This document shows, in pieces, positions 42,291 through 53,229 of a stretch of 64,000 nucleotides of DNA. The DNA is from Erpobdella octoculata. Its lineage: Eukaryota; Annelida; Clitellata; Hirudinida; Erpobdellidae. The notes beneath the pieces were generated by a model, which ran no database searches, was not told the origin of the DNA, and saw only the letters and a list, made by a program, of their open reading frames with translations. The DNA lies in assembly GCA_963978895.1 (NCBI GenBank), contig OZ022242.1, positions 36,778,924 to 36,842,923 of the forward strand, given 5' to 3'. The translations under genes and the position numbers were made by a program. Position 1 is the stretch's first letter. Each line of letters opens with the position of its first letter.

Positions 42291-45200
42291 CTGTAACTCA
42301 AGCCATTATTAAAAATAATAATATCTTACTCTTACTATTACTACTTTTACTACTACTACTACTACTACCACCATCACTACAACTACTACTACCACTCCTA
42401 CTACTGATGATGATGATGATGATCATGACCCACGATTTATTCCTGTGAAGTATTATAACCCTAATACAAAAATCTTTAAATTTTAATTTTCTCATCGTAA
42501 ATGTGGCGTATTGAATTGAACTGTTGGTAAACTTGTAAAGTTTTCATTAAAACAAATTTAAATATGTCATAACATGTATATGCAGATATATTTATTATAT
42601 TTTTGGCCATGTAAACCTTGGTACAATTTATATGAGGCAGAGGCAGAATACTACTTCTGTAAACAGAGCCTGACATTAGTTTTTTGCATGCTGCTGGTTC
42701 AAATCCCAATGGCAATGAGATTGCCTGTTACTATATGAAGGCGTCTTTTTATTTTGCCGGTGTGTAATGGGCCAAGTATCGTGTCAGGTTAGTTGCCAGC
42801 GGTCTGACATGAAGATCTGCAGGCTAGAGATTTGCATTTCTGGATTATTATTACATCTTTATATATCCTTATTACATCTTATATATCCTTATTACATCTT
42901 ATATATCCTTTGTAAACATAAATAAAAAATATATTTTATGAAAAAATCCAAAAAAAATTTTGTATAAACAAAATATATAAGAAATAACTTTTTAATAAAT
43001 AAAAATTAACCCACATTTTCATGCGATGAGTTTGGTTTTGAATATTGCTTCTTTGGAACTGGATAAAAATATCTACCACTCATTTGCCTAAATTTTAAAA
43101 TAATTAATGTTAGTTTTCAAAAACCAAAATAAAATTTTCATAAAAGTATATTAGGTATAAAATTCCATATTCATTTATATTCAAACTTCATTGGACGTGG
43201 CCAAATGTCAAAAAGTTTTTTTGCTTATAAATATATGCACAATAAAAATTAACTTTAAGCACTTGCCGATGACAAATCATTTCATCAAATTTTTTAAATG
43301 ATTAAAATAAAAAAAACAGAATTTAAAAAAAAATAATTAAAATTTTTTAAATAATTAAAATTTAAAAAATTACTTACATTAAAAAAAAAGTTTAATATTA
43401 AAAAAAATCAAGGTTTTAAAAAAAATTATAAATTTTCATCAAAGAAATGAAACCGTCAGTTTTAAGTCAATTAAAAAAAATGTAATGATTTTTTAAATGA
43501 AAGATGATTAACAATGAAAATTTTGTATTTTATGGGCTGATTTTTGTGTGTGTTCTATTTTCAACTAGCTTGCCATAAGGAGCAGATAAAAAAAATAGAA
43601 AGTTTTTCATGATAGCTCGATATTTATTACACCAGTTTTTTATAATATTAGTTTTAATAAAAAATTATAATATTATAATAGAACAATATAAAACAATAAA
43701 AACAATAAACTATTTATGTTTACGGATATATAAATAAATTCAATTTTTTCATTGGTTTTTGTCATTAAATTTTTATTCCGTTAAGTATCTTTTACTGCAT
43801 AACTGATCAGTCGATCCATGTTTTTAATAAATCTACAAAAATTAGTGAATATTTATGAATTTACGAGATATAGAATGTTTGAAAAGAAAAAAATGTTTTA
43901 TTCGACTGAGTTTTATTGGAATATAATCAGAACTGGTATGTCATAGTAGCATGACAGTCAGATATATTACTCCAGGTTCAACGACTGAGAGTTATTGGCG
44001 TGTGGCAGGTAACACTGTGATCCCATATGCACAAACAGTTCCCGGCTCTGCTGTGGTATATTTATATAAAGTAGCGCCCTAATATGTTTAATACATATAT
44101 ACATACATATATACACGTATTCATTCAAAATAACATGGCCGAAGATAGAAGTATTTTTGTACAAGTGAAACAACAATGCATATAATAAATAATGTAATAC
44201 CCACTCTGGTTCTAAAGTCCCACTTGACCAATTGATTAGATTTTCATACTCATCAGAATAGAAAGGCCAATCCGTATCTTTGCTTTCATCTAAAATTAAA
44301 AGAGCATAAGATAATTTTTTTTTTTTGAAAATTCTTAAAGTCAGAATAATTTTTCAATATGCATCAATCCATATAACCAGTAACTCAATTTTTACTGCAA
44401 AAGTTCAAAAAGTTGAAATAAATGAATCTACACAGCTAATTCAAACATTTGGAAAACAACTCTAAAAAGTAGCCTATTCAAGTGCTGCCCAGTTTCCAAT
44501 AACCGATGGAAACATTTGACGCCATAAAAAAATTACGAACTTTTCTGGTTTATTTTCACAAGTTCAATCTCCTCATCTTGCACTTTTAAAGCTTTTTTCT
44601 CGCAAATCAAAGAAAAATTTTTGTCGCAAGAGTCGTAAAACAAGATGTAACTGCCCATGGCTTGGTAGTTACTAAAATCTATCATATCTAGAGAGAAACC
44701 AGATGGAACATTCACAATAAGACATTTATCTCCAGAATAATTTGCAGTTTGGTTTTTTACAACTGAAAGGAAAACAAATTATATTAACCATAAATATTTT
44801 AAAAACAATTTAAAAGTTCCCTTACAGAACTAAATGGTTTTGATTTGTTAGATATTATATTGATATTAATTTTATGTACTTTATAAAAAAAAAGCTGCTT
44901 GTAGTATCATCAATCTTAAACAAACAGATATGTTTTAATCTTTACTGTACAAACCATCCAAACAACAATTTCAAAAGGTGTAATAGACCAAACTTAATTT
45001 GTTTAATGGAAAAATCTCAATTCAATTAAAAATTAAATCGAAGAGTTGTCACGTATATTACAAATTAACTTTAAATGATGTCTTTTGTCACGTTAACTTG
45101 TATAAAGTTAAAATAATGTTTAAACCCCAGAAAAAAAATTAAAATCATAAAAACCATATAAAAACTATATGTATATAAATTTATATTTACTTTCAGTTTG

Positions 45201-48125
45201 ATATTTTCTAGTGATGTGCTTTTGAAGTTAAAGAAAACATCCGATATTTAATTAAAACATGAAAAACAATAAAACTAACAAGGTTCAAATTTGGAATTCC
45301 AAGATTTACAACTACCATTTTTCTTTATCCTAATACTAGTGTAAATACCTTGTTTGAAGACATCTAAAATATTTTAATTTGAGTAATTTAAAAATAATTT
45401 CATTTGAGCTATTTAAAATATTTTAATTTGAGTTATTGAAAATACTTGAATTTGAGCTATCTAACGTTTTTAAATTTGATTTATTCAAAATAACTGTATT
45501 AAAGTTATAATATAAAAAATAAGTTTTTAGCCTATTTAACAAAAAATGCAAGATATTATCTCGTGTGACTCCAGATTATAATATGCATCATCAGCCAAAT
45601 GGTTTTAATTTCTCGAGTATCTGTTAACTTTTAGACCCTTCAATTAATCACTCCATCAAAAATTTTCTATAATTCATTTTTTACTGAAACTCATAGCTCA
45701 TATGTGCTCTGCCAAGAAGTAGCAATGATATAACGTCTTTGATACTCAGGGTTAAACAGTCAGTGACAACAAAAATTGTAAAGAAATAAGAAGAAGACTC
45801 CATAAATGTAGACCACAGTAAGATAAAGAGTGACCAGCAAAAGAGTTTTTATTTAAACAGGATTGAAATAGATACCATTAGATGACGAAAACCTTAAGTT
45901 AGATCATTACGGTATAGAGTAAAGATTAGTAAGATAAGCTGGAGAAGTAGAATTAGATGGTTTGAAACATCAATAAGCGTAATTAAAAAAAATTTTGTAC
46001 TTAAGAGGAAGCCAGTGTAATTTGACAAAAGAAGACTCAAAGCGAGTGAACAGTCAAAGGTTTTAGATTAAATTCAGATAAACAGTAATAAAATAGAAAG
46101 TTAAAATAGTTTATCCTGAACAGGATAAGAAGAGAAACAAAAAGTTTCAGTGTAGGGCCACCTAAAAATCGAACAAACTTTACATGGCATTGAGCTGGTT
46201 TAAACAATGGTATATACCATAATAAATATAAACTAATTTAAAATACTACAATCTGAGATTAGACTTTAAAATTATCTGTTATTCCATAGAGAATCTCACA
46301 AAGACAATTTACTTGGAAAAGTTGCCAAAGCAAACATAAGTTCTGTTTTCCCTGATATATGTAAAAGTTCAGAAAACTGATCTTTGCAGTAATCCAATGC
46401 TCCAGAATAATTGTGTTTTTTGTACGACTCTAGAATACAAAAACTCGAAGGCGGACTGGTTGTCCAACCGGGTTCACACCTGGCAGAACCTTCAAGTTTA
46501 AACAAATCAAAAAGTCAACTAATGATACTGACCCTTAAATTCCAGGAATTTAAAAAGTTAGAAAACTATGCTGCATTTTTTAGTATTATGAAATATCATA
46601 CATTAAAAAATAATAATCAATTAAATATTCGAATAAGAAACCGATTTGTGGAGTAAATTTTTCGACGGGTTTGAAACACGTAAACGAACGGTTTTGATCG
46701 CACGGAGCCAAGCCGGCGACAGTTTCGATTTCTCCGGGAGACGGAAAATCGGTTTCCATGTAGCCGCAGAGTAAAGTGTAGTCGTCTACTAAGTCGTCGT
46801 CATTCCATTTTATGAATTCAGATTTATATCTGTTTCATATAAAATTGTTGTGTGTGAAAACTAGTAAGAAGTTATCAAATAATATGCAAGCAGTTTTGTT
46901 GAGGTTTGAATTTTTGTGGTTAAACTATTTTTTATATGATTTATTTTTTATTTTCTCCTGTCGTGTTTTATGTATAGTCTAGATTTTTTTAATTTTAATA
47001 TTTTGATATTATATTAAAATCTCATGACATCCCAATTTTTATAAAAAAAAAATTATCATATTGAAAACAATGAACTTATTTTATATAGTTGCAATAAAAG
47101 CGTTATCTTAACGAACTGCCTCTAGCCGAAAATTCATCTACTGCGACATCACGTGGAATGTGACAGCCTCTTCGTGCAAATAAAAAACATTGTCGATTGA
47201 ACTCACATTGCAATGACTGGGACGTCGTACTCCCACCAAAATTTTCTGTACTTTCCTTGAAGACCAATCCATTCATCAGCTGAAAAAAATAATTTTATAC
47301 ATTTAAAAAAAAAATAATGCAGCTTGATTCCATCATTTTAAAAGTTTCAAATCTAAATTAAAAATAAGTAAGTTACAGTTTAGAAAAAATCTTCTAAAAA
47401 CTTAAAATGAGTTCAAACCTTTAATAAATTCAGGAGTATAAGAAGTCATCATTGTCGATTCATTCAAGGAACGAAATATAAAGACATAAGCATTAAACTT
47501 TCTGCAGTAATTCTGTGCTTTTGTCCAACTTTTTGCAATATTGACTTTGAGATAACACGAAAATGACACATCATTATATATCCAATCTTCTCCAGAACAG
47601 TAATACTGGCCTATTAACGCAAATAAAGGTTTTCATGTATAATGAATTTGTTTATAAAAAAATTACTAATTTCTCAAAGTATAATAAAAAATCAGATTAA
47701 CAATGTTAATTCGGAATACTTTCTGAGGTACCTTAAATGTCCTATATCAATATTTGAAAAAATGCAAATTTTTTAAGATTTAAAAAAAATTCATTGAAAG
47801 TTTATTTTTAAACAAATTCTGGACAACATATGAAGATTTAAAAAATAATAAAATTAAGCTACCTAATTAATAACTAAAATTCTAGTTATTAGTCAAGGCA
47901 AATACTTACTTTTATCAATAGACAAAGAAAATTTTCCTGTTTATAATAAAAAGAGAACAAATTATCATTCTATCAATGTATTGAACTTGAATAATGTAAA
48001 CAAATGTATCAACTCAAAACGGGGAATTCCGGATACTTCTGTGCTTCACAGAGCTTCATGTGCTCTTGTTTATTTTTCCATAAAATTAATGAGTACAGTA
48101 AAACTAATCGATCCAGTTGTATCAT
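40429..48125 (-). CDS. Gene C: C-type lectin / adhesion-GPCR-like receptor
   Basis: Exons read right to left: 48014-48125 (signal peptide MIQLDRLVLLYSLILW), 47910-47936 (27 nt), 47419-47610, 47207-47279, 46642-46829, 46313-46489, 44541-44762, 44201-44289, 43015-43087, TM1 (right edge 42290), 41842-about 42160, 41175-41244, 40892-41085 and 40429-40718. Phases agree from the signal peptide through 44201-44289. A phase 0-to-2 exon must be missing before 43015-43087, and the TM1/TM2 junction is unclear. The ectodomain has a C-type lectin domain (WIGL, WNDDDL, LCGYM, FTCFKP) and parts of a second (CEPGWT, GALDYCKDQF, SLICEK). The helices carry the same hallmarks as A and B (WMLVEA, CWLS, GLTWSF, IFNGLQGF). 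It is probably a cell-surface receptor binding carbohydrate or another ligand through the lectin domains. Confidence 0.65.
43015..43087 (-). other. Gene C S-type stalk exon
   Basis: A 73-nt exon (3n+1) after TTTAG and before GTGGGT, phase 2 to 0, coding QMSGRYFYPVPKKQYSKPN. Position, phase and splice context match the S exons of genes A and B, though the sequence is different. The following TM1 exon starts in phase 0, as required. Confidence 0.5.
44201..46489 (-). other. Gene C second C-type lectin-like region
   Basis: Exon 46313-46489 encodes the N-terminal half (SARCEPGWTTSPPSSFC, then GALDYCKDQFSELLHIS). Exon 44541-44762 encodes the C-terminal half (YILFYDSCDKNFSLICEK). The central WIGL-type exon expected between them was not found in 44763-46312, so the domain may be reduced. 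Exon 44201-44289 (DTDWPFYSDEYENLINWSSG) follows and is unassigned. Confidence 0.55.
46642..47610 (-). other. Gene C first C-type lectin domain
   Basis: Three exons with matching phases: 47419-47610 (CSGEDWIYNDVSFSC, SWTKAQNYCRKFNAYVFIF), 47207-47279 (ADEWIGLQGKYRKFWWEYDV) and 46642-46829 (KWNDDDLVDDYTLLCGYM, CDQNRSFTCFKPV). The WIGL motif and Cys spacing are canonical. The calcium-site EPN/QPD triplet and the WND pair at their usual places are not evident, so calcium-dependent sugar binding is doubtful. Confidence 0.75.
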
Positions 48126-48955
48126 TTTTATTTGTTTAATCACAAGTTTGTTATGAATTAAGTATTTTAATTAAAATGCTTTTAGTGTGTTTAAAATCTT
48201 TATTTTTAATCAATGAAGTGTATATTTGTGTAGTTCTAATGTTTAGTTTTGTTTAATTCTTCAACATTCTGTTTCAAGAAGATGTGCAGGCCACGATAAT
48301 ACACAGTAATGTAATGTCAATTAAATTGTAATGCAGAAACTGAAACTCGATCCGTCGTGTCCAGTTCAGATACTTGCAAAGGTGGCCCGAACTTTAACAC
48401 AATTTCTCTTTTCGAAAAAATCTGATGACCGTGCGGTGGAAGTAGTAGGCACTTTTGTCTAAATTTTTCAAAAAAGAAAAAAACAATTTCACAGTCATAC
48501 TTAATTTTCTCATTTCAGATTCTCCTGTTTCTAATTTTCCTGGGGTGACCGCAACGGGTTTTTGGGGAGATGGAGGGGCGAGCCCCTGGCGACCCCTCAT
48601 GGCTGAATAGTTGAAGTTTATATTTTCTATGAGCAAAAACCTGGAGGAAATCAGTTCAAGCTTCTATTTTAAATCTAAACAAATATGTTACTTAATTGGC
48701 CAATTGCTGACAAAACAATTATGAATTATAATAAGGTTATCAAAACGGGCCTCATCTGCTTGCAGGGCTCTACAATGCGGTTTTCATATATGTAATATAA
48801 TTTTATAAATAAAGATGGAACGTTTACTATTTTATTAATTTTTTAAGTTTAAAAAAATGCTTATGGTTGGGAATAAAACGAATATTTTGAAAAAAAAAAG
48901 AGGCTACGAGTTATGTCGTTGTCTCGAGTTCCTACTCATATAGCGACAAAACGTT
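48126..48955. other. Upstream flank of gene C
   Basis: Contains no supportable coding region. It should include the gene C promoter and 5' UTR, but I see no clear core-promoter element. The AT-rich sequence after the start codon resembles the gene A and B flanks (for example TTAAGTATTTAAATTAAAATGC). Confidence 0.4.
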
Positions 48956-49400
48956 CACGACAAAATCATTACGATAAAAATGAGCACAAAAAGTTCATAA
49001 TGACAAAATTTTCATAATGACAAAATGTTCATAATGACAAAATGTTCAAAATGACAAAATGTTCAAAATTGACAAAATGACAAAAATGTTCATAATGACA
49101 AAATGTTCAAAATGACAAAAATGTTCAAAATGACAATATGTTCAAAATGTCAAAATGATCAAAATGACAAAATGTTTATAATGTCAAAATGTTCATGACG
49201 ACAAAAAATTCATATAATGACAAAATGTTCACGACAAAACGTTCGCAACAAAACTCTCACGACAAAATTGAGCACAGACAGCCAAAACGTTTACAGCCAT
49301 AACGTTTTTCACAATCAAAACGTTCGACGACAAAACGTTCGACGACAAAATGCTCACGACAAAATGAACACAAACAAAACGTCCACAGTCAAAGTCGGAA
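48956..49400. repeat. Degenerate ATGACAAAATGTTC minisatellite
   Basis: About twenty imperfect units of 14-20 bp. ATGACAAAATGTTCA types dominate the left half and ACGACAAAACGTTC types the right half. The AACGTT cores are palindromic. No gene is present. Confidence 0.8.
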
Positions 49401-49478
49401 GTTGAATTCGTGTGAAAGTGTCGCACAGACGAAAGGTTCAATCTCTCAACTTAAAATTAAAAGAAGGTCTACAATAGA

Positions 49479-49660
49479 GTATACTGCACGTGCACGGGTC
49501 GAGATTTTTTGCCAAGTACCTATATAGGGAGTTTAGGCCTGAAAAAAAATGTGTCGTGTCGGGTCCAAATTCGACTTGAATTTTGGTTTATGAAACGGGC
49601 CGGGTCGTGAAAAAATGTGTCCGTGCAGTATTCTAGTATTGCCCGGGCAGTAGGTATTAT
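49479..49660. mobile_element. Small inverted-repeat element, MITE-like
   Basis: TATACTGCACGTGCACGGG at the left faces GTCCGTGCAGTATTC and GCCCGGGCAGTAGG at the right. Related GGGTCGGGTA-type sequence occurs at 17155-17175 and 34535-34570. Low confidence in exact ends. Confidence 0.35.
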
Positions 49661-50050
49661 AGTCTACAAGTTGAAACTTCAAAGCTCATTTAAGAGTTAA
49701 ACGCTGGAGTGATGATCGGAAGAAAACAGTGAGGCCTGCATTAATTCGACTATAGCGGAAAGGGTTGCAAACAAATCGACCAAATTTGGAGACTTTTCTT
49801 ACGTTGAACATTTTTCTGTTATAAACGTTTTGTCGTGACACCTTTTTGTTTTATGTTGTCCAATGGGAAGATCGTTGTTTTGGTTCGTCTCACGTTTGTT
49901 TTAACAGTAAAATGAAATTAAGAGGAGAAGAGTGGAGAGATAAATGACGGAACGTGCAATTTCTTTGTTTTTTCGAGCTACAATATAGATTATAAATAAT
50001 GGATAATTTCGTGGGTTTTTTTCTAGGAAAAAGATTTACAAACATATTAA

Positions 50051-50239
50051 TGTAAAATCGCTGTTTTTACAATAGGTTTTCCCATTGATAGACGTTAAAG
50101 GACTTCGAATAACTATTATGGACATTATTATTAAACCAGAAGGTATAACTAGCCGTAACAAAGCTTCATTTATTATTTTCCAATAAAACATCAAAACCAT
50201 TCTATTGAGCCCGGTATACGATTTGGTGATATCGTAACA
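50051..50239 (+). repeat. 5' LTR
   Basis: 189 bp, TG...CA ends, containing a CAATAAAACATC polyadenylation-type signal. Identical to 51836-52024. Confidence 0.9.
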
Positions 50240-50240
50240 T

Positions 50241-50258
50241 TGGTGTCAGAAGTGGGAT
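50241..50258 (+). promoter_or_regulatory. Primer-binding site
   Basis: TGGTGTCAGAAGTGGGAT lies one base after the LTR. It is complementary to a tRNA 3' end whose acceptor stem would begin GTCAGAA, which suits a tRNA-Leu primer as used by some Ty3/gypsy Mag-type elements. Confidence 0.75.
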
Positions 50259-50264
50259 ACAAGA

Positions 50265-51788
50265 ATGGTTTTGAAATCATTGGATGAGCTTTGGGCGAGT
50301 GAAATGAAAGACGAGCTGGAGAAACGTGGCCTGAGCGATACAGGTAAAAAGGACGAACTTATGGAACGCCTCTTAGCCGCGTTAGTGAATGAGGGCTATG
50401 GGCCTGACGACGACGAATATCTATTCGACATTGACGAGGAAGCTGTGGTCAAGCGAAGGAAATTAAAAAACAAATTGCTGGAGGAAGAAAGACAACGAGC
50501 GAAAGAAAACATGGCAGCACAGAAGAAGACAGGAGAAGGAATGATTCTTGGCCACGGAAACAAAGTGGCAGCAGCCGGTACAACTGTTGAGAGTTTGGTC
50601 GCAGGGTTGGCTGAGGCAGTGGTGGACACGGTTCTGGACCAGCGGGCTGCTGGTGATGTGGGTTGCTGCGGCGAAACCCAATATGAACTGGAGTCCACCA
50701 GCTGTGTCTCAGAGCATGTGACGGATGACGGCCGTACAGACTGCACAAGTCAGGTGGGTCATGATGATGAGCCTGTCAAAGACGGTCATGATAAGGAACC
50801 TTGCAAAGATGCTCAAGATGAACCATGCAAAGATGGTGACAGTGATACAGTCGGTTTGGACGTCAAAAACCAAACTAAAGAAGATGAGAAGAATGTTGAA
50901 AACGAAATGCAAAACGATGAGGATGAAAGTGACGATGATGATTATAATAATGGCAATAACAACTATGGCTTTCACCCATACAGCGACGGTTCTGAAACGG
51001 AAGCCTCCATAACAGACGACGGCACCGAATATTCAGGGTCAGATTTTAGTGAAGAATCTGACTCGGATGAAGCAACCGAGGATTTAGAAACGGACGAAAC
51101 TCCAATGGAAAAATACGTCAAAGTTAACTTGACAAGAAAAGAAGACACTGATTTGAGAGACGATGGCGATAATTTGAAGAAAGATCCGCTGGACGATACG
51201 AAAGTTGACACCGACGAAAGAGCCGAGTTGGAATGTGAAAAGAAAACGTTCGATTGTAGCTTGGAAGAAAACAAACATGACGGCGATGAACTTCTCCAAA
51301 ACAACAATAGCAATGCAGCAAGCAAAAACTCTGGAAAAAATGAGACAAGAACAGAGAACGGTACCGAGGGTTTTAAATCAGATGAATCCACAGAAGATTC
51401 TAGATCAGATAGACTAAGAGTCATTGTAAAATCAAATAACAGTTTGATGAAGGGATTTATTGGATTTATGGAACGACGTGTTTTCGAAAAACCTTTTGAA
51501 GAGTTTCTTGAGAAAGATCTAAAGGATGTGAAGGAAGAAGAAAAAGCAGACAATTCCGATAAACCGTGCAAAGATGTTCAGGACGAGGCATGCAAAAAAG
51601 GCTGTGATGAACCGTGCAAAAATGGCGACGATGAGCCAAAGAAAGACTCTGTTGATGAGCCAAAGAAGGACTGGAAGAAACTGTGTCAAACGGTCAAGAG
51701 ACTTGACCATGTTGTTTGCGAATTGCGGTCAAAGCCACGAGTAAAGATCAAGGTATTTTGGTGTTCGTGGCCGAGTCGCATTTCTTAA
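50265..51788 (+). CDS. SAP-domain acidic protein of the LTR element
   Basis: 507 residues, with the ATG only 25 bp after the LTR. Residues about 5-40 form a SAP domain (LWASEMKDELEKRGLSDTGK, then KDELMERLLAAL), a helix-extension-helix fold that usually binds AT-rich DNA. A charged helical stretch (RRKLKNKLLEEERQRAKEN) follows. A very acidic middle is next, and two sets of Cys-containing repeats (DEPCKDG, KEPCKDA, DEPCKDG near residues 170-190; KPCKDV, EACKKG, EPCKNG near 450-470). The C-terminus is basic (RLDHVVCELRSKPRVKIK). No Gag zinc knuckle or enzyme motif was seen. It could be a Gag-like structural protein or an element-borne chromatin-targeting factor. The long intact frame with identical LTRs implies recent activity. 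Confidence 0.85.
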   Translation: MVLKSLDELWASEMKDELEKRGLSDTGKKDELMERLLAALVNEGYGPDDDEYLFDIDEEAVVKRRKLKNKLLEEERQRAKENMAAQKKTGEGMILGHGNKVAAAGTTVESLVAGLAEAVVDTVLDQRAAGDVGCCGETQYELESTSCVSEHVTDDGRTDCTSQVGHDDEPVKDGHDKEPCKDAQDEPCKDGDSDTVGLDVKNQTKEDEKNVENEMQNDEDESDDDDYNNGNNNYGFHPYSDGSETEASITDDGTEYSGSDFSEESDSDEATEDLETDETPMEKYVKVNLTRKEDTDLRDDGDNLKKDPLDDTKVDTDERAELECEKKTFDCSLEENKHDGDELLQNNNSNAASKNSGKNETRTENGTEGFKSDESTEDSRSDRLRVIVKSNNSLMKGFIGFMERRVFEKPFEEFLEKDLKDVKEEEKADNSDKPCKDVQDEACKKGCDEPCKNGDDEPKKDSVDEPKKDWKKLCQTVKRLDHVVCELRSKPRVKIKVFWCSWPSRIS

Positions 51789-51820
51789 AAGCGATATGCT
51801 GTTCGGGACGAACAGAATTA

Positions 51821-51829
51821 AGAAGGGGG
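51821..51829 (+). promoter_or_regulatory. Polypurine tract
   Basis: AGAAGGGGG lies a few bases before the 3' LTR, where plus-strand DNA priming is expected. Confidence 0.75.
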
Positions 51830-51835
51830 TAATAA

Positions 51836-52024
51836 TGTAAAATCGCTGTTTTTACAATAGGTTTTCCCATTGATAGACGTTAAAGGACTTCGAATAACTA
51901 TTATGGACATTATTATTAAACCAGAAGGTATAACTAGCCGTAACAAAGCTTCATTTATTATTTTCCAATAAAACATCAAAACCATTCTATTGAGCCCGGT
52001 ATACGATTTGGTGATATCGTAACA
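51836..52024 (+). repeat. 3' LTR
   Basis: Identical to 50051-50239; followed by ATATT. Confidence 0.9.
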
Positions 52025-52089
52025 ATATTTTGGGGAACATTGTTTATCACATCACCCTCCAAAAAAGTGTGGCCAGCGCGCAAAATTAT

Positions 52090-52225
52090 AATATTAAATG
52101 ACATTAATCTGCCAATTATTGTTGAGATATTAAATGTCATTAATTTGTCAATTATTGTGGAAATATAAAATGACATTAATCTGTCATTTATCGTGGAAAT
52201 ATTAAATGACATTAATCTGCCCATT
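52090..52225. repeat. Minisatellite of about 37 bp, about four units
   Basis: Units of the type ATTAAATGACATTAATCTG plus ...ATTATTGTGGAAAT repeat four times with point changes. No gene in 52030-52850. Confidence 0.75.
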
Positions 52226-52854
52226 ATGATGGGAAACTGATTTCCAATTATTAAAACGGTAAAATGACTGACATAACATTTAATTTATAAGCGAGTCTCT
52301 CCAAGATTTAAAAAAAGTTGCAAATACGATGATTACTAGATAATTAATTAATTAATTAATCTATTCCAAGACCTTAGCGATTGGAGATCTACAGGTCCAC
52401 TAAAAAATTCACCCTAAATTAGGGTATATCAACGGACATGTGAAGCTATGTCACAGTTTTATTTGAAACGAAATTTGTTCAGCTGCCTTATGCTTAAGGA
52501 GGGTGTTTTATGTCAATTTAGAGATAAGAAGTTTAAGTTGTAAAAAATAATTCTTGCTTTCATTCAAAAACAGTTTTGTTAATAGTGTTTATTAAAACAT
52601 TTTTATTTTATTAAACAATTTGGTTTAATAGTAGGTAGGACAGGAAAATGGAAACGAGACTTCTAGGATTAAAAAAATTAATGTTTAATTTTATTTTTGC
52701 AAAATAATATAAAATTTAAAAAATATGAATAGTTTTCGTTGTTGCTAATTTTATGGTACAATTTGTTAAATATTACAATAATATATCTTCTATCGCCAGA
52801 TGTCGCACCAAAAAACAAACATCGATGACTTTTTAGTTACAGACAGTGAACAAA

Positions 52855-53085
52855 CATGACGACTATTTAAATCATAATAATCCTGATAATAGTCGTTCAA
52901 GTCATCATAATCAACCTGATATTAGTCGTTTAAGTAATTATAATAATCCTGATAACAGTCATTTAAGTCATCATAATCATCCTGATAAGTCATTCAAGTC
53001 ATCTTGATAATAGTCGTTTAAGTCATCATAATCATCCTGATAATAGTCATTTAAGTCATCATAATCATCAACATATACAATAATA
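52855..53085. repeat. Minisatellite of about 33-36 bp
   Basis: Repeats of AAGTCATCATAATCATCCTG and ATAATAGTCGTTT, six to seven imperfect copies. Confidence 0.8.
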
Positions 53086-53229
53086 TAATTTCCTGTGTCT
53101 GTATGTATGTGTACGAGCCACTTCGTATAACGCGGTGGTAACCAGAATTAGTTAATTTCAACATTCCTGCAATAATGTGACAACAGACACTAAATTAATT
53201 TTTTGTATTATAGTTGTATATAGGCCAGC

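Larger units (their letters stand above)
50049..52024 (+). mobile_element. Young non-autonomous LTR retrotransposon carrying a SAP-domain gene
   Basis: Two 189-bp LTRs (50051-50239 and 51836-52024, TGTAAAATCG...ATCGTAACA) are identical along their whole length. A possible 5-bp target duplication ATATT lies at 50044-50048 and 52025-52029; with it, the element begins two bases before the TG. A primer-binding site follows the left LTR and a polypurine tract precedes the right LTR. The interior is only about 1.6 kb and holds one plus-strand ORF. There is no protease, reverse transcriptase, RNase H or integrase, so it must be mobilised in trans. Confidence 0.9.

Noticed and set aside
48956..49400. 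CRISPR-like regular repeats
   Set aside because: Units vary in length and sequence with no unique spacers, and the genome is eukaryotic.
50396..51571. Minus-strand Ser-rich frames of 70-199 residues across the LTR element
   Set aside because: Shadows of the acidic, Asp/Glu-rich SAP-protein ORF on the plus strand.
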